From contig DASXVO010000085.1 of assembly GCA_036504215.1 (NCBI GenBank), positions 35,834 through 99,833 on the forward strand: a stretch of 64,000 nt of DNA. The letters run 5' to 3'. Positions 26,511 to 36,895 of the stretch are shown here, in pieces. A model generated the notes under the pieces. The model was not told where the DNA came from. It did not search any database and worked only from the letters and a program-made list of their open reading frames with translations. The stretch comes from Vicinamibacterales bacterium. GTDB lineage: Bacteria > Acidobacteriota > Vicinamibacteria > Vicinamibacterales > Fen-181. The position numbers and the translations under genes are program-made. How positions within the stretch are numbered: position 1 is the first letter of the stretch; each line of letters begins with the position of its first letter.

Positions 26511-27662
26511 GTGAGATTAGTGAGCATCATTCCGGCCCTCATGGTCGTCGTGGCCGTGTCGGCGTGCAGCAACAGTTCGTCGACGCCGTCCACCCCGTCC
26601 ACCCCGACGGCACCGACGACCCCGCCGACGCTGACCAAGCCCGCTCTGGACTCGCCCTCGGATGGCGCGCAACTCGACAACGTCCGGCCGACGCTGACCG
26701 TCGTGAACGGCACTTCTAACCAGTCCGGAACCAAGACGTACGAGTTCCAGGTGTCCGACAGTTCGAGCTTCTCGGCCAGGGCGGCTTTCGACGGTTTCTA
26801 CGCGACGACCGTGAGCGGTACTGGCGTCGCCGAGGACCCCAGCGGCAAGACGACGTTCACCCCCACACAGGACCTCCAGCCCACCACGAAATACTACTGG
26901 CGGGCCCGGATGGTGCAGGGCACGACCAACTCCGACTGGTCCGATGTCCGGACGTTCAAGACGAAACTGGTTGGCTACAACAAGCCGGGCGCGCTCTACG
27001 ATCCGCTCGTCAACAACGTAACGATCGGCACGATCGGCGGCTCCGGCAACATCACGTGGGTGCCCGGGCAGGGCATCCGGATGAACGACGAGCTCGCCTA
27101 CGTCGTCTACGATCTGCCGCAGGTCTTCAGCAGCGGCGAGATGTCGGTCGAGGTTACCGGGCTCTCTCCCGGCGGCCAGCCTGGCAAGGCGAGGATCTTC
27201 TCGATGCTCGATCGGCTGGGGGCGATTGCGTCCTCGAGCAAGTACTCGTTCAACGTGCAATACCGCGGCGTCGGCGGCGTTCCCGACAACTGCATCACCT
27301 GGAAGGCCGTACTCGGCGACAACGACCACTCGGTGGAGGCATACGTCGACCGCTTTCAAATGGTCTTCACCCTCGACCCGTCGAAGGTGTACCTGTGGCA
27401 GGGGTTCTGGACGCCGACCTCGTTCAGGCTGGTTGTGAAAGAGGGCGGCACGACGGGCCCCGTGGTGTACGACCAAAAAGCGGACGCAACCCCGGGCACC
27501 AGCAACTGGAACCCGGGGAAGGTGTACGCGTTCATCGGGACCAACAACGGCGCCTTCGTGCGGAACGACGGCACGCGCGTGGGCATGACGGTCAGGAACC
27601 TCTGGGTGGGCAGCACGCCGCGGCCAGCGACGCTCGGCAGCGCCATCGACTTCCGGCGCTAG
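26511..27662 (+). CDS. Secreted lipoprotein with Fn3-like and LamG-like regions
   Basis: 383-aa predicted lipoprotein from a GTG start, with AAGGAG 10 nt upstream inside the previous gene's end. The signal ends VAVSACS with lipidation Cys20, followed by a Ser/Thr/Pro-repeat linker (PSTPSTPTAP). Residues ~45-160 form a fibronectin-III-like domain (KPALDSPSDGAQLDNVRPTL ... TKYYWRARMVQG). The C-terminal ~200 residues are beta-rich and resemble concanavalin/LamG-type lectin folds (YVVYDLPQ, SFRLVVKEGG, VRNLWVGSTPRP). It is probably a surface glycan-binding or structural protein. It is close enough to the RHH-like gene to share its transcript. Confidence 0.8.
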   Translation: MRLVSIIPALMVVVAVSACSNSSSTPSTPSTPTAPTTPPTLTKPALDSPSDGAQLDNVRPTLTVVNGTSNQSGTKTYEFQVSDSSSFSARAAFDGFYATTVSGTGVAEDPSGKTTFTPTQDLQPTTKYYWRARMVQGTTNSDWSDVRTFKTKLVGYNKPGALYDPLVNNVTIGTIGGSGNITWVPGQGIRMNDELAYVVYDLPQVFSSGEMSVEVTGLSPGGQPGKARIFSMLDRLGAIASSSKYSFNVQYRGVGGVPDNCITWKAVLGDNDHSVEAYVDRFQMVFTLDPSKVYLWQGFWTPTSFRLVVKEGGTTGPVVYDQKADATPGTSNWNPGKVYAFIGTNNGAFVRNDGTRVGMTVRNLWVGSTPRPATLGSAIDFRR

Positions 27663-27710
27663 CCACAGCCGTCCGATCTCGCTGACTCCGTCGCGACGGC
27701 CAGTCGCGGC

Positions 27711-27738
27711 GGGTCAGCCGAGCCGGGTCAGCCGAGCC
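27711..27738. repeat. Two-copy tandem repeat, 14-bp unit
   Basis: GGGTCAGCCGAGCC occurs twice head to tail between the lipoprotein end and the convergent small gene. Possibly a replication-slippage product; no function visible. Confidence 0.6.
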
Positions 27739-27761
27739 GGTGGGGATTCTCTCGTCGAGCC

Positions 27762-28046
27762 TCAGCTCCAGGTAATCTGATACTCGGTGTGGTGTGCGCC
27801 GCTTGCCATGGAGAGACCGATCGTGGCGCGTGGTGATTTCACGCCGGAGATCTCGAGCGCCCGTTCCATCCAACCCTTGATTCGATGTTCGACGATCGTG
27901 TGCGGCGTTTCGAACTCGGTGATGCGGAGGCGGATCGTCTTGTCGCCCTTCTCGACGACCTGCATCGCGCTCGGCTGATAGTAAGTCGGCATGATGGCAC
28001 TCGCCCGCGAAACCAGTGAGTCCACAGACCCCAGCTTCACGAACAC
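27762..28046 (-). CDS. Small protein resembling the C-terminal half of DUF2378/V4R-like domains
   Basis: 94 aa if GTG at 28046 is the start, or 76 aa from the ATG at 27992. The frame is open further upstream without a better start. The pattern PTYYQPSAMQVVEKG, then HRIKGWMERALEISG and a final YQITW resembles the end of myxobacterial DUF2378 and V4R-like sensor domains. Those domains are roughly twice as long, so this could be a half-domain, a truncated gene or a start further upstream overlapping the glucan synthase. It lies 57 nt downstream of the giant glucan-synthase gene on the same strand. The resemblance is weak. Confidence 0.5.
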   Translation of the reverse strand: MFVKLGSVDSLVSRASAIMPTYYQPSAMQVVEKGDKTIRLRITEFETPHTIVEHRIKGWMERALEISGVKSPRATIGLSMASGAHHTEYQITWS

Positions 28047-28102
28047 CTTGCCCCGGTCACCTGCTCCTCCGGAGTCGTGCCGGCCCGAACCAGCACGCGG
28101 GG

Positions 28103-31100
28103 CTACAGCGTGGCCGGCACCGCCGGCGCGACCAGCACCTCCACCCGGTGCTCCTCGTGGTCATCGACCAGCGGGATCGACATGTCGGCTTGGTCGCGCC
28201 CATCAACGGTGACGCGCTCTTCGCCGGTCGTGGGCGGCGTCTGGTGCACGCGGATGTGATAGACGGTTTCGCGGTACCGGTAGTGCACGGTGAAGCCGGT
28301 CCAGTCCGCGGGCAGGCACGGCTCGATCCGCAACCGGTCGCCGTCGAGCCTCAGGCCAAGCAGCGACTCGACAATCAGCCGGTACATCCACCCGGCCGAC
28401 CCCGTGTACCAGGTCCACCCGCCGCGCCCGACGTGCGGGGCGACGGCGTAGACGTCGGCCGCCACGACGTAGGGCTCCACCTTGTAGGTCTCGATCGCGG
28501 CCGGCGATGACCCGTGTGCGATCGGGTTGATCAGCTCCCACACCTCCCACGCGCGCCGCGCATCGCCGAGTTCGGCGAAGGCCATGGCAGCCCAGATCGC
28601 CGCGTGGGTGTACTGCCCGCCGTTCTCCCGAACGCCGGGGACGTATCCCTTGATGTAGCCCGGGTCGAGTTCGGAGGTGTCGAACGGCGGGTCGAGCAGA
28701 CGCACGAGCGCCTCGTCGCGACGAACCAACCGTGCGTCCACCGCGTCCATCGCGGTGCGGGCGCGTGTCGGGTCTGCGGCCCCGGAGAGCGCCGCCCAAC
28801 TCTGCGCGATTGAATCGATCTGGCACTCCGGATTGCTCGCGGAACCGAGCGGCGACCCGTCATCGAAATACGCGCGTCGGTACCATGATCCGTCCCACCC
28901 CGTCTCCTCGAGACGCACGCGTAGCGCCGCCGCCTCCGACAGGCAGCGCTCCGCGAAGGCGGCGTCGCCGCGGCGCCGGGCCAGGTCGGCGAACGGCCTC
29001 AGCACGGCATGGAGGAAGAACCCCAGCCAAACGCTCTCGCCGCGCCCGCCCACCCCCACCAGGTTCATGCCGTCGTTCCAGTCTCCCGAGCCAATCAGCG
29101 GCAGACCGTGGACACCGAAGCGCAATCCCCTGACGATGGCTCGAACACAGTGGTTGTACAGGCTGGCCCGGTCCTCGGAGGCGCCCGGCAGGTCGTAGTA
29201 GGAATCCTCGTCGGGATTCACGGTACGGCCTTCGAGGAAGCGGACTTCCTCGGCGAGCACGCCCGTGTCCCCCGTGGCGTTCACGTATCGGCAGACGGCC
29301 ATCGGCAGCCAGAGGAAATCGTCCGAGCAATGCGTGCGGACGCCGCGGCCCGCCGGCGGGTGCCACCAGTGCTGCACGTCGCCTTCCACGAACTGCCTGG
29401 ACGCGCACAACAGCAGGTGTTGCCGCACGAGCGGAGCGTCGGCGTGGATGAGCGCCATCGCGTCCTGCAGCTGATCGCGGAACCCGAACGCGCCCCCAGA
29501 CTGATAGAAGCCGCTGCGCCCCCACAGCCGGCACACCATCGTCTGGTACAGGAGCCAGCCGTTGGCCAGTGTATTGAGTGCGCGATCGGGCGTTTCCACG
29601 TTGATCGCGCCGAGCGTATGGCTCCAGTAGTGCCAGACCGCTTCGAGCGCGCGACGGGAGGCGTCCGCACCCGCGGCACGGCCGAGCATGCGCGCGGCAT
29701 CGTCTCGGTCGCGTCCCGCACCGAGCCGGAAGACAGTCTCCCGCTCCTCTCCGTCGGCCAGGTCGACTGCCACCTGGATGGCCGCGCACGGGTCGAGCGC
29801 GCCGCCGACGCGGCCGGACAGCGTCGACCGCAGCATCGCGGCCGGGCGCCGGAGCGTGCCATTGCGTCCGACGAACTCCGTGCGGTCACCCGTCACACGG
29901 CGGCTCAGGTCGTCGGTGTGGAAGAACGCCGTGCGCCCGCCGAACTCGGCGTTGTACGCGTTCTCGGCGAACACGGCGCCCGTCTCGGGGTCGATCGTGG
30001 TCACGACGTGGGCGGCGGCCTTCCCCCGCAGGTCACCGAGGACCCATTCCACGTAGCCGGTGACGGTGAGGCGCCGCGGTCGGCCTGAGGCGTTGCGGAC
30101 CTTCAACACCAGCCACTTCAGCGACGCCGCGACGTCCACGTACACCCAGTACTCAGAGGTGATGCCGTCCTCAGCGTGCTCGAACACGCTGTACCCAAAT
30201 CCGTGGCGGCTCGTGTACGCACGCTCACCTCCGGCCGGTAGCTGCGTTGGCGACCAGAAGCGCCCGCTCTCTTCGTCGCGAAGGTAGAAGGCCTCGCCGG
30301 TCGCGTCGGTCACCGAGTCGTTGTGCCACGGCGTCAGGCGGAACTCGTGGGCGTTCTCCGACCAACTGTACGCGGAGCCGCTTTCAGAGATGACCGTGCC
30401 GAACCCGGGGTTGGCCAGGACGTTCACCCAGGGTGCCGGCGTCACCGCGCCCAATCCGGTCGTGACGACGTACTCGTGGCCGTCCGGGGTGAAGCCGCCC
30501 AAGCCGTTGCAGAACACCAGGTCGTCCCGGGGCGGCAGCACCGGATCGGGAACCGACCCGCGCCGGGACCGCGCGGCCGTGAATCGTGCGGGCAGCGGGT
30601 CTGCCGGGCGACCGTCAATCTGCTCGGCCAGCGAGCCGCGGCTGTCGGAGATGATCGCTCGGGCGACCGACTGGAACAGGATTCGGTCCTCGTTCGAGAT
30701 CTGCTCGGCCGGGCGCACGAAGATGGCGCCGGGGCGAACCGGCGCATTCGTCTCGACGCCGGCCGCGATGAGGCCGACGATCTGCTCCTGAAGCGCCTGC
30801 CGGTATCCCGCACGGTCTTCGTTCCAGATCACGAGGTCCACCGCCAGCCCCTTCAGGCGCCAATAGGCGTGGGCCTGCACGAGCTGGCGCACCAGCTCGA
30901 TGTTCGCCGCGTCGCCGATCTGCAGCAGCACGATCGGCAGATCGCCGGAGACCGAGTAGCCCCACAACCCGGACTGGCCGCGCCGGTTCGCGGCGAGGAC
31001 GGCGGGATCGGCGCGCAGCGACGGGTTCCCATAGATGATCGATCCTGCCAGCCGGCAGTAGAGCTGTGCATCCGCTTCGCTGGCGTTCAACTGCCGCAGG

Positions 31101-34100
31101 ACGACGTGCGCGTGCGTGGACGCCAGCGCGAAGACGCGATTGGCGAGACGTCGGTCCTGGTACTTGCCGACCAGGCCCAGGCAGGCGGTGCGGGTGTCGG
31201 CCATGCCCGACACGATGTCGATCGTGATCGTCTCGTCCGGGTCGAGCCCGTACCGGCCCCGAACCGAGACGATGGGGTCGAGAACCGAACCCTCCGTGCC
31301 CGACAGCGGCCCCGGCTCTCGCATCGCGCACGGATCCGCGGCCGTCCGGCCGCGTCCGAGGAAACGCAACCGATCGGTCTCGTACGAGAGGGCGCCGCCG
31401 GCCGCCGCGCCGTGCGCCGCCAGCAGATGGAACATCCAGGGCGACGATTCGTCACGCGAGCGGGGCCGCCTCGTGCAGAGGATGGCTCGCTGGTCGGGAA
31501 CGACCTCCGTCTGGACGAAGAGGTTGCTGAACGCCGGGTGCAGCGCCTCCGCGGCGGGGGACGCCAGCGCGACCTCTGCGTAGCTCGTCACCTCGATCGT
31601 CCGGCGCGTGCGACCGCAGTTGGTCAAGTGCAGCCGCCGCAGTTCGACGTCGTCCTCCGGTGACACGGCGATCTCGGTGTAGCTCTCGATCTGGTGACTC
31701 TTGCTGCGGAACTCGGCACGCGCCTCGGAGAACACCGCCTCGAACCGATCGAATGGCTGCAGCGTCGGCTGGTGTGCCGTGGACCAGAAGGCGCCGTCCG
31801 AGACATCCCGGATGTAGCAGAACGCGCCCCAGTTGTCCGCGGTTGCGTCCTCGCGCCAGCGAGTAACGGCCAGGTCTTTCCATCGGCTGTAGCCGCCGCC
31901 GGCGTTCGTGACGACGACGTGATATCGGCCGTTGGAGAGCAGCTGCACCTCGGGGTTCGGCGTGTCTGGGCCGCTGAACGAACGCACCTCGACGTGGGCG
32001 CCGGTGGGCGCCGTACGGGCGTCCGCCGCAGGGGTCGGCGGCAAATAGAGCGCGGTCGCGCGCGGGATTCGCTCCTGGAGCAGCAGCGCCGTCGCCTGAA
32101 ACGCCGGGTCGGACGCGAAACGCTCCTGCATGCGGCGGTCGAGCAGCAGGTGCGCCAGCGACAGGAACGTCATCCCCTGGTGATGGGCCATGTAGGAGCG
32201 AACGACGGCGTGCGAATCACCGCGCGGCAGGCGCGTCGGGGTGTAGTCGATCGCCTCGTAGAAGCCGAGGTCTCCCTCGAAGCCCTCTGCCGCCAGCCGC
32301 TGCAGGTTGGAGCACGCCTCTTCGGGCGCCACCATCAGCGCGAGGGCTGACGCATAAGGCGCGACGACCAGGTCGGCGGCGAGGCCGCGTTTGAGGCCGA
32401 GGCCGGGCACACCAAACGCGCGGTACTGATAGGTGAGCCGCGCATCGAGGAGGTTGTAGCCCGACTCGGAAATGCCCCAGGGCACGCCGCGGTGCCTGCC
32501 ATATTCCACCTGGCGCTTCACGGCCGCCTTGCAGGTCTGATCGAGCAACGTGTCGTCGTAGCCGGGCATCACCACGAGCGGCATGAGGTACTCGAACATC
32601 GAGCCGCTCCACGAGAGCAGCACCGGCTCGCCAGCCGCCGTCGTCAGCAGGCGGCCGAGCGCAAACCAGCTCTCCTGCGGCAGGTGTCCCTGTGCGATCG
32701 CGACGAACGTGCAGAGACGCGCCTCGGACGCCAGCAGGTCGTAGTAGCTCGAATCGCGCCGACGCTCGGCAACGTTGTAGCCGATGGACAGGAGCTGCCG
32801 GGTCTGGTCGAACAGGAAGCTCCATTCCATCTCCGCGAGGTCGATCGCCTGCGCCGCGAGGCGGTTGATGGCCGCCACTCTCGTCCTGGCGGGGCCGGCC
32901 CACTCACCGTCGAGCGCGGCCAGTTCGCCGAGCGTCGGGATGGAGTTGAACTCGGGAACGCGCCCCGGCGCCTTCCCGGAGGCGGGGGCCGTCGCAAACG
33001 GCGCCAGGTACTCGAGATCTCCCAGGGCATCCCGGCACTGGTCGGCCGCCGCCGATGCCCACCGGCTCGCAGCATGCCCGGGAGACGACGCCAGCGCGGC
33101 TGCCAGGGCGCGGCTCTCCGCGGCAAGGCGTTCGAGCGTCAGCCTCCCCTCCTCGATCGTGATCGGGGCGGCCTCGCACGCCACATCGAAGGCCTTCCGG
33201 AGCCGCGTCATGGCGGTCGTCGGCGCACCCCGGTGGGTGTCGGCTGCGAGGGCGAATGTGGCCCGCAGTCCCTGAAAGGTACGCGTCGTCAGGATCTGAT
33301 CGCCCACGAGGGCGAGCAGGCCAGGCCTGAGCGTGAGGAGATGACCGGCCAGGTTGCCGCTGTCCACCGTGGAGATGTACCGCGGTTCGAGCGGCGCCAG
33401 CGAGAGGGTGTCGTACCAGTTGTAGAAGTGCCCTCGGTGGCGTTCCATCGCGGACATCGCCTGGAACGCGCGCACGGTACGATCCACGAGCCGCCCTGCG
33501 GAGATGTAGCCGAAGTCGTAGGCCGAGAGATTGGCGAGCAGCGCCAGCCCCATGTTGGTCGGCGACGTGCGGTGCGCCAGGCCGGGAGCTGGCGACTCCT
33601 GGTAGTTGTCCGGTGGCAGCCAGTGATCGTCCGGGCCGACGTACGTGTCGAAGAAACCCCAGGTCCTGCGCGAGACGCCGCGGAGGAACCGCAGTTGGTC
33701 CATCGTGAGCCGCGCGCCGCGACGCGTGATCGGGCGGCTGATCTGCCACGTCAGGGCCGGTGCGGCCAACCAGAGAAGCAGGATGGGCGCAGCGGCAGCG
33801 AGAGCGGCCGGCCGGGCCAGCCACAAGTACACACATGCGCCGACGGCGAGCGCGGTCCCGATCCACATCCTCTCCCACGCTCCGACCACGCCCTCGCGGG
33901 CGCGGTGTGCGCGAACGCCGGACGGCGTCCATTCGAGGAGCCGCCTGCGCGTGACGAGCAGCCGCACGGAGGTGCGCAGCACGGCGGAGAGGCTGAAGCA
34001 CGCTTCGTACGGAAGGCACGCGAGCATCAGCATCGCCTGCGTGACCTGACGCCCGAGCGATCGGGCGTTGCCTTCGAGATGAGCGACGAGCGGCACGTCG

Positions 34101-36820
34101 TCAGGTTTTCGCACGAGGCCGGGAAGCCACGTGACCAACGCCGGGAGCAGCAGGCAGCCCACGCCAGCGACGGTCCATCCCCACACGGGCGCCAACGCCG
34201 CCCACGCGAAGAAGAACAGCCCAACCAGCGCCGCGGGCACGAGACTGCGACGGAGGTTGTCGAGGAGTTTCCACCGACCCAACGCGGGGAGCGGATTCCT
34301 GGTGTGGCGCCCATCGCGGCCGGGCACGGCCGGGAACAGCCAGCGCCACAACTGCCAGTCGCCACGGATCCAGCGATAGCGCCGGCGCACGTCTTCCTCG
34401 TAGCGGATCGGGTACTCCTCGTACACCTGCACGTCGGTCAGAAGTCCGGCTCTCGCGTAACACCCTTCGAGCAGATCGTGGCTGAGGATCCGGTTGTCCG
34501 GGAACCGGTCGCCCACCGCACGGTCGAACGCGTCCACGTCGTAGATCCCCTTGCCGATGAAGGAGCCTTCGCCGAACAGGTCCTGGTAGACATCGGACAC
34601 GACACGCGTGTAGGGATCGATGCCAGGCTCGCTGGCCATCAACCGCGCGTACTGGGACCGGCTCGCGCCGGACAGACTGACGGCCACCCGGGGCTGGAGG
34701 ATGCCATACCCCTCGGTCACGCGCTGCTCGCGCTCGTCGTAGTGCGGGCGGTTGAGCGGGTGCATCATCGCCCCGACGAGCAGGCGGGCGGCGTCGCGCG
34801 GCAGTTGCGTGTCCGCATCGAGGGTGATGACGTACTTGACCTGCCGGAGGATTCCGGTGTTCCCGACGACGCGCGCGAAGTTGCCGTTCGAGCGGCCGCG
34901 GAGCAGCGCATTCAAGTCCGCCAGCTTCCCGCGCTTGCGCTCGTACCCCATCCAGACCCGCTCCCCCGGGTTCCAGCGCCGCGCCCGATGGAAGAGGAAG
35001 AACGGACCTCCGTATTTCTCGTTCAGTTCATCGATCCGCTGCGCGGCCAGCGCAACCAGCGTTTCATCTTCGGGCAGGACTTCCTGGGATGCGTCGACCA
35101 GGTCCGTCAGCAGTCCGAAGGCCACGTGGTCGTCCCGGTTGCCGAGGAAACGCACCTCCAACGCCTCGACCAGGTGTTCGACGTTCTGCTCGCTCGTGAT
35201 CAGCGTGGGAACGACGACCAGAGTCCGCGAGGCCAGGGGAATCCCCTCCGACAGGTCCATCTTCGGCAGGGCACGAGGGGTCGCCAGACGGGTGGCCACG
35301 GCGTTCACGAGAGCGACCGCCACCTGGCCAATGCAGAACAGCAGGATGAGCCCGAAGAGCCCGAACAGCCAGTCGTTGACGAGCGCCCCCCGCGCCTCCA
35401 CCATCAGCGCCGCCGTCGTCACCACCGTGAGCGCGCCGATGCCGCCGAGATAGAGCGTCAGCGGATGGCTGAGGCACACCTGCCGCACGGTCTCGGGAAT
35501 CGAGAAGCGCGACCGAACCGCTCGATGGAGTTGTGAGAGCCCCTTGCCCACGAGGTAGAAACCGACATGAGTGGCCCTGGCCACCGGATCGGCGCCGGCC
35601 GCGGCCGCACGCGCGAGGTCGACCGCGTGGCGGGCTACGTCGCCTTCTGCCCGGCCGTTCCGCCGGGCCGTTCTCTCCACGACGTGGCGATACTGATCCC
35701 GTGTGGCGAAGTCCATCAAGGGATACACGCCGGCGGGGTCCTCCCGCAGGACCTGCTCGACGACGCTGCGCGCTTCGACGAAGTCGCGCCAGTCGGCGGC
35801 CCCGAGAAACCGGAGGCTGCTGATGCTGTTGCTGATCGAAACCTGATCGGCGGCCTGCTGCTGGTTCTCCGCCTGCACGAGTTGCTCGATCGTCAGGCCG
35901 TCCTCCGACAACCGCTGCTCGATCCACGTGAGCGGCAGTGCCAGCGCGGGGCCCTTGCCCTGGAGGCGGCGGACGAACTCGGCGACGAACGAGCCGACCA
36001 TCGGTGGATCCGATCGCGCCATGTCGGCGATCGACAGGATGAGGCTCTTCGGGTCCTTCTCCGCGATTGCCGTCATCTGGTCCGCCCAAAGGTCGGCGCG
36101 GTTCCGATTCACGCGATCGGCACCGATTCGGGCCGCGACGCGGCGAAGGTTCTCGAGCAGGGCGAGCCGCAGCATGATCGGAATGGCCCACAGTTCGCCG
36201 ATCGTGAGCGGTGTGATCGTCTGGTAGACCGAGACGAAGCCGCCGAGGCCGTCAGTGTCGAGGCGGCCGTCGCCGTGCGAGATCGTCTCGAGCGCGATGT
36301 CATAGACGCGCGGCAGGCCGGCCGACGGGCCGTCGGTCAGGCGCGGCAGCTCACGGCTGTACCCTGCCGGCAGGTGGCGGCGCGCCGTGCGAATCTGTTC
36401 CTCGATCAGGTAGAAGTTGTCGAGCAGCCACTCGCCGGCGGGCGTGATCCGTCGGTCGGTGTTGACGGCCTCCGTCAGCAGGCTGCGGACGGCGACGAGC
36501 AGGGTTTCGTTCTCGGCCAGCCGCGCCAGCAGTTCGTTCGACCCACGCCGCCCGCCGAGCCGGTGCGCCGCCGCCAGCACCTTCCCGTGCTGCGCCATCT
36601 GCTCGCGGCTGAACAGTTCCGCGCGCAGCGGAGGCTTCTCGCTCGAGAGCGTGACCGAGAGGTCCGCCCGATGGGTCAGGGCGTCGCGCCACGAGTGCGC
36701 GTTGTCACGGGTGTTCTGTTGGCGGAATGCCACGCGAGCGGTGTCCTTCCTCGCGACCTCGCAGGTGGCGCGACGTGTGAAATGGCGCTCTTGATGGTAG
36801 CAGAGTCGCCGTCGCGACAC
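28103..36820 (-). CDS. Cyclic beta-glucan synthase-like protein (NdvB/ChvB type, GT84 + GH94)
   Basis: 2905 codons, the usual size for cyclic beta-1,2-glucan synthases, inner-membrane enzymes that polymerise UDP-glucose and cyclise the chain for the periplasm. The N-terminal ~400 residues include the conserved opening PLRAELFSREQM. Membrane segments follow near 440-500. The glycosyltransferase core has ITLDADTQLPRDAARLLVGA (Asp ~670) and the RWIRGDWQ acceptor motif (~815), then more membrane spans (~835-880 and ~985-1035). A glucoamylase-like region (~1090-1560) and two carbohydrate-binding/phosphorylase GH94 modules fill the C-terminus, with the catalytic-acid motif GSGDWNDGMNL (~2578). The start could lie downstream of 36820, since conserved sequence begins at about residue 66. 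A Crp/Fnr-type promoter at 36896-36939 points at this gene. Osmoprotection or envelope glucan is the expected role; linkage type is not provable here. Confidence 0.9.
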   Translation of the reverse strand: MSRRRLCYHQERHFTRRATCEVARKDTARVAFRQQNTRDNAHSWRDALTHRADLSVTLSSEKPPLRAELFSREQMAQHGKVLAAAHRLGGRRGSNELLARLAENETLLVAVRSLLTEAVNTDRRITPAGEWLLDNFYLIEEQIRTARRHLPAGYSRELPRLTDGPSAGLPRVYDIALETISHGDGRLDTDGLGGFVSVYQTITPLTIGELWAIPIMLRLALLENLRRVAARIGADRVNRNRADLWADQMTAIAEKDPKSLILSIADMARSDPPMVGSFVAEFVRRLQGKGPALALPLTWIEQRLSEDGLTIEQLVQAENQQQAADQVSISNSISSLRFLGAADWRDFVEARSVVEQVLREDPAGVYPLMDFATRDQYRHVVERTARRNGRAEGDVARHAVDLARAAAAGADPVARATHVGFYLVGKGLSQLHRAVRSRFSIPETVRQVCLSHPLTLYLGGIGALTVVTTAALMVEARGALVNDWLFGLFGLILLFCIGQVAVALVNAVATRLATPRALPKMDLSEGIPLASRTLVVVPTLITSEQNVEHLVEALEVRFLGNRDDHVAFGLLTDLVDASQEVLPEDETLVALAAQRIDELNEKYGGPFFLFHRARRWNPGERVWMGYERKRGKLADLNALLRGRSNGNFARVVGNTGILRQVKYVITLDADTQLPRDAARLLVGAMMHPLNRPHYDEREQRVTEGYGILQPRVAVSLSGASRSQYARLMASEPGIDPYTRVVSDVYQDLFGEGSFIGKGIYDVDAFDRAVGDRFPDNRILSHDLLEGCYARAGLLTDVQVYEEYPIRYEEDVRRRYRWIRGDWQLWRWLFPAVPGRDGRHTRNPLPALGRWKLLDNLRRSLVPAALVGLFFFAWAALAPVWGWTVAGVGCLLLPALVTWLPGLVRKPDDVPLVAHLEGNARSLGRQVTQAMLMLACLPYEACFSLSAVLRTSVRLLVTRRRLLEWTPSGVRAHRAREGVVGAWERMWIGTALAVGACVYLWLARPAALAAAAPILLLWLAAPALTWQISRPITRRGARLTMDQLRFLRGVSRRTWGFFDTYVGPDDHWLPPDNYQESPAPGLAHRTSPTNMGLALLANLSAYDFGYISAGRLVDRTVRAFQAMSAMERHRGHFYNWYDTLSLAPLEPRYISTVDSGNLAGHLLTLRPGLLALVGDQILTTRTFQGLRATFALAADTHRGAPTTAMTRLRKAFDVACEAAPITIEEGRLTLERLAAESRALAAALASSPGHAASRWASAAADQCRDALGDLEYLAPFATAPASGKAPGRVPEFNSIPTLGELAALDGEWAGPARTRVAAINRLAAQAIDLAEMEWSFLFDQTRQLLSIGYNVAERRRDSSYYDLLASEARLCTFVAIAQGHLPQESWFALGRLLTTAAGEPVLLSWSGSMFEYLMPLVVMPGYDDTLLDQTCKAAVKRQVEYGRHRGVPWGISESGYNLLDARLTYQYRAFGVPGLGLKRGLAADLVVAPYASALALMVAPEEACSNLQRLAAEGFEGDLGFYEAIDYTPTRLPRGDSHAVVRSYMAHHQGMTFLSLAHLLLDRRMQERFASDPAFQATALLLQERIPRATALYLPPTPAADARTAPTGAHVEVRSFSGPDTPNPEVQLLSNGRYHVVVTNAGGGYSRWKDLAVTRWREDATADNWGAFCYIRDVSDGAFWSTAHQPTLQPFDRFEAVFSEARAEFRSKSHQIESYTEIAVSPEDDVELRRLHLTNCGRTRRTIEVTSYAEVALASPAAEALHPAFSNLFVQTEVVPDQRAILCTRRPRSRDESSPWMFHLLAAHGAAAGGALSYETDRLRFLGRGRTAADPCAMREPGPLSGTEGSVLDPIVSVRGRYGLDPDETITIDIVSGMADTRTACLGLVGKYQDRRLANRVFALASTHAHVVLRQLNASEADAQLYCRLAGSIIYGNPSLRADPAVLAANRRGQSGLWGYSVSGDLPIVLLQIGDAANIELVRQLVQAHAYWRLKGLAVDLVIWNEDRAGYRQALQEQIVGLIAAGVETNAPVRPGAIFVRPAEQISNEDRILFQSVARAIISDSRGSLAEQIDGRPADPLPARFTAARSRRGSVPDPVLPPRDDLVFCNGLGGFTPDGHEYVVTTGLGAVTPAPWVNVLANPGFGTVISESGSAYSWSENAHEFRLTPWHNDSVTDATGEAFYLRDEESGRFWSPTQLPAGGERAYTSRHGFGYSVFEHAEDGITSEYWVYVDVAASLKWLVLKVRNASGRPRRLTVTGYVEWVLGDLRGKAAAHVVTTIDPETGAVFAENAYNAEFGGRTAFFHTDDLSRRVTGDRTEFVGRNGTLRRPAAMLRSTLSGRVGGALDPCAAIQVAVDLADGEERETVFRLGAGRDRDDAARMLGRAAGADASRRALEAVWHYWSHTLGAINVETPDRALNTLANGWLLYQTMVCRLWGRSGFYQSGGAFGFRDQLQDAMALIHADAPLVRQHLLLCASRQFVEGDVQHWWHPPAGRGVRTHCSDDFLWLPMAVCRYVNATGDTGVLAEEVRFLEGRTVNPDEDSYYDLPGASEDRASLYNHCVRAIVRGLRFGVHGLPLIGSGDWNDGMNLVGVGGRGESVWLGFFLHAVLRPFADLARRRGDAAFAERCLSEAAALRVRLEETGWDGSWYRRAYFDDGSPLGSASNPECQIDSIAQSWAALSGAADPTRARTAMDAVDARLVRRDEALVRLLDPPFDTSELDPGYIKGYVPGVRENGGQYTHAAIWAAMAFAELGDARRAWEVWELINPIAHGSSPAAIETYKVEPYVVAADVYAVAPHVGRGGWTWYTGSAGWMYRLIVESLLGLRLDGDRLRIEPCLPADWTGFTVHYRYRETVYHIRVHQTPPTTGEERVTVDGRDQADMSIPLVDDHEEHRVEVLVAPAVPATL

Positions 36821-36895
36821 TGTTCACTTCGGCACACCAGGCGGCCAGCCACACTGCTGCCGTGGCGTGCCTGGATCCGGGCGCGGACACTGCAA

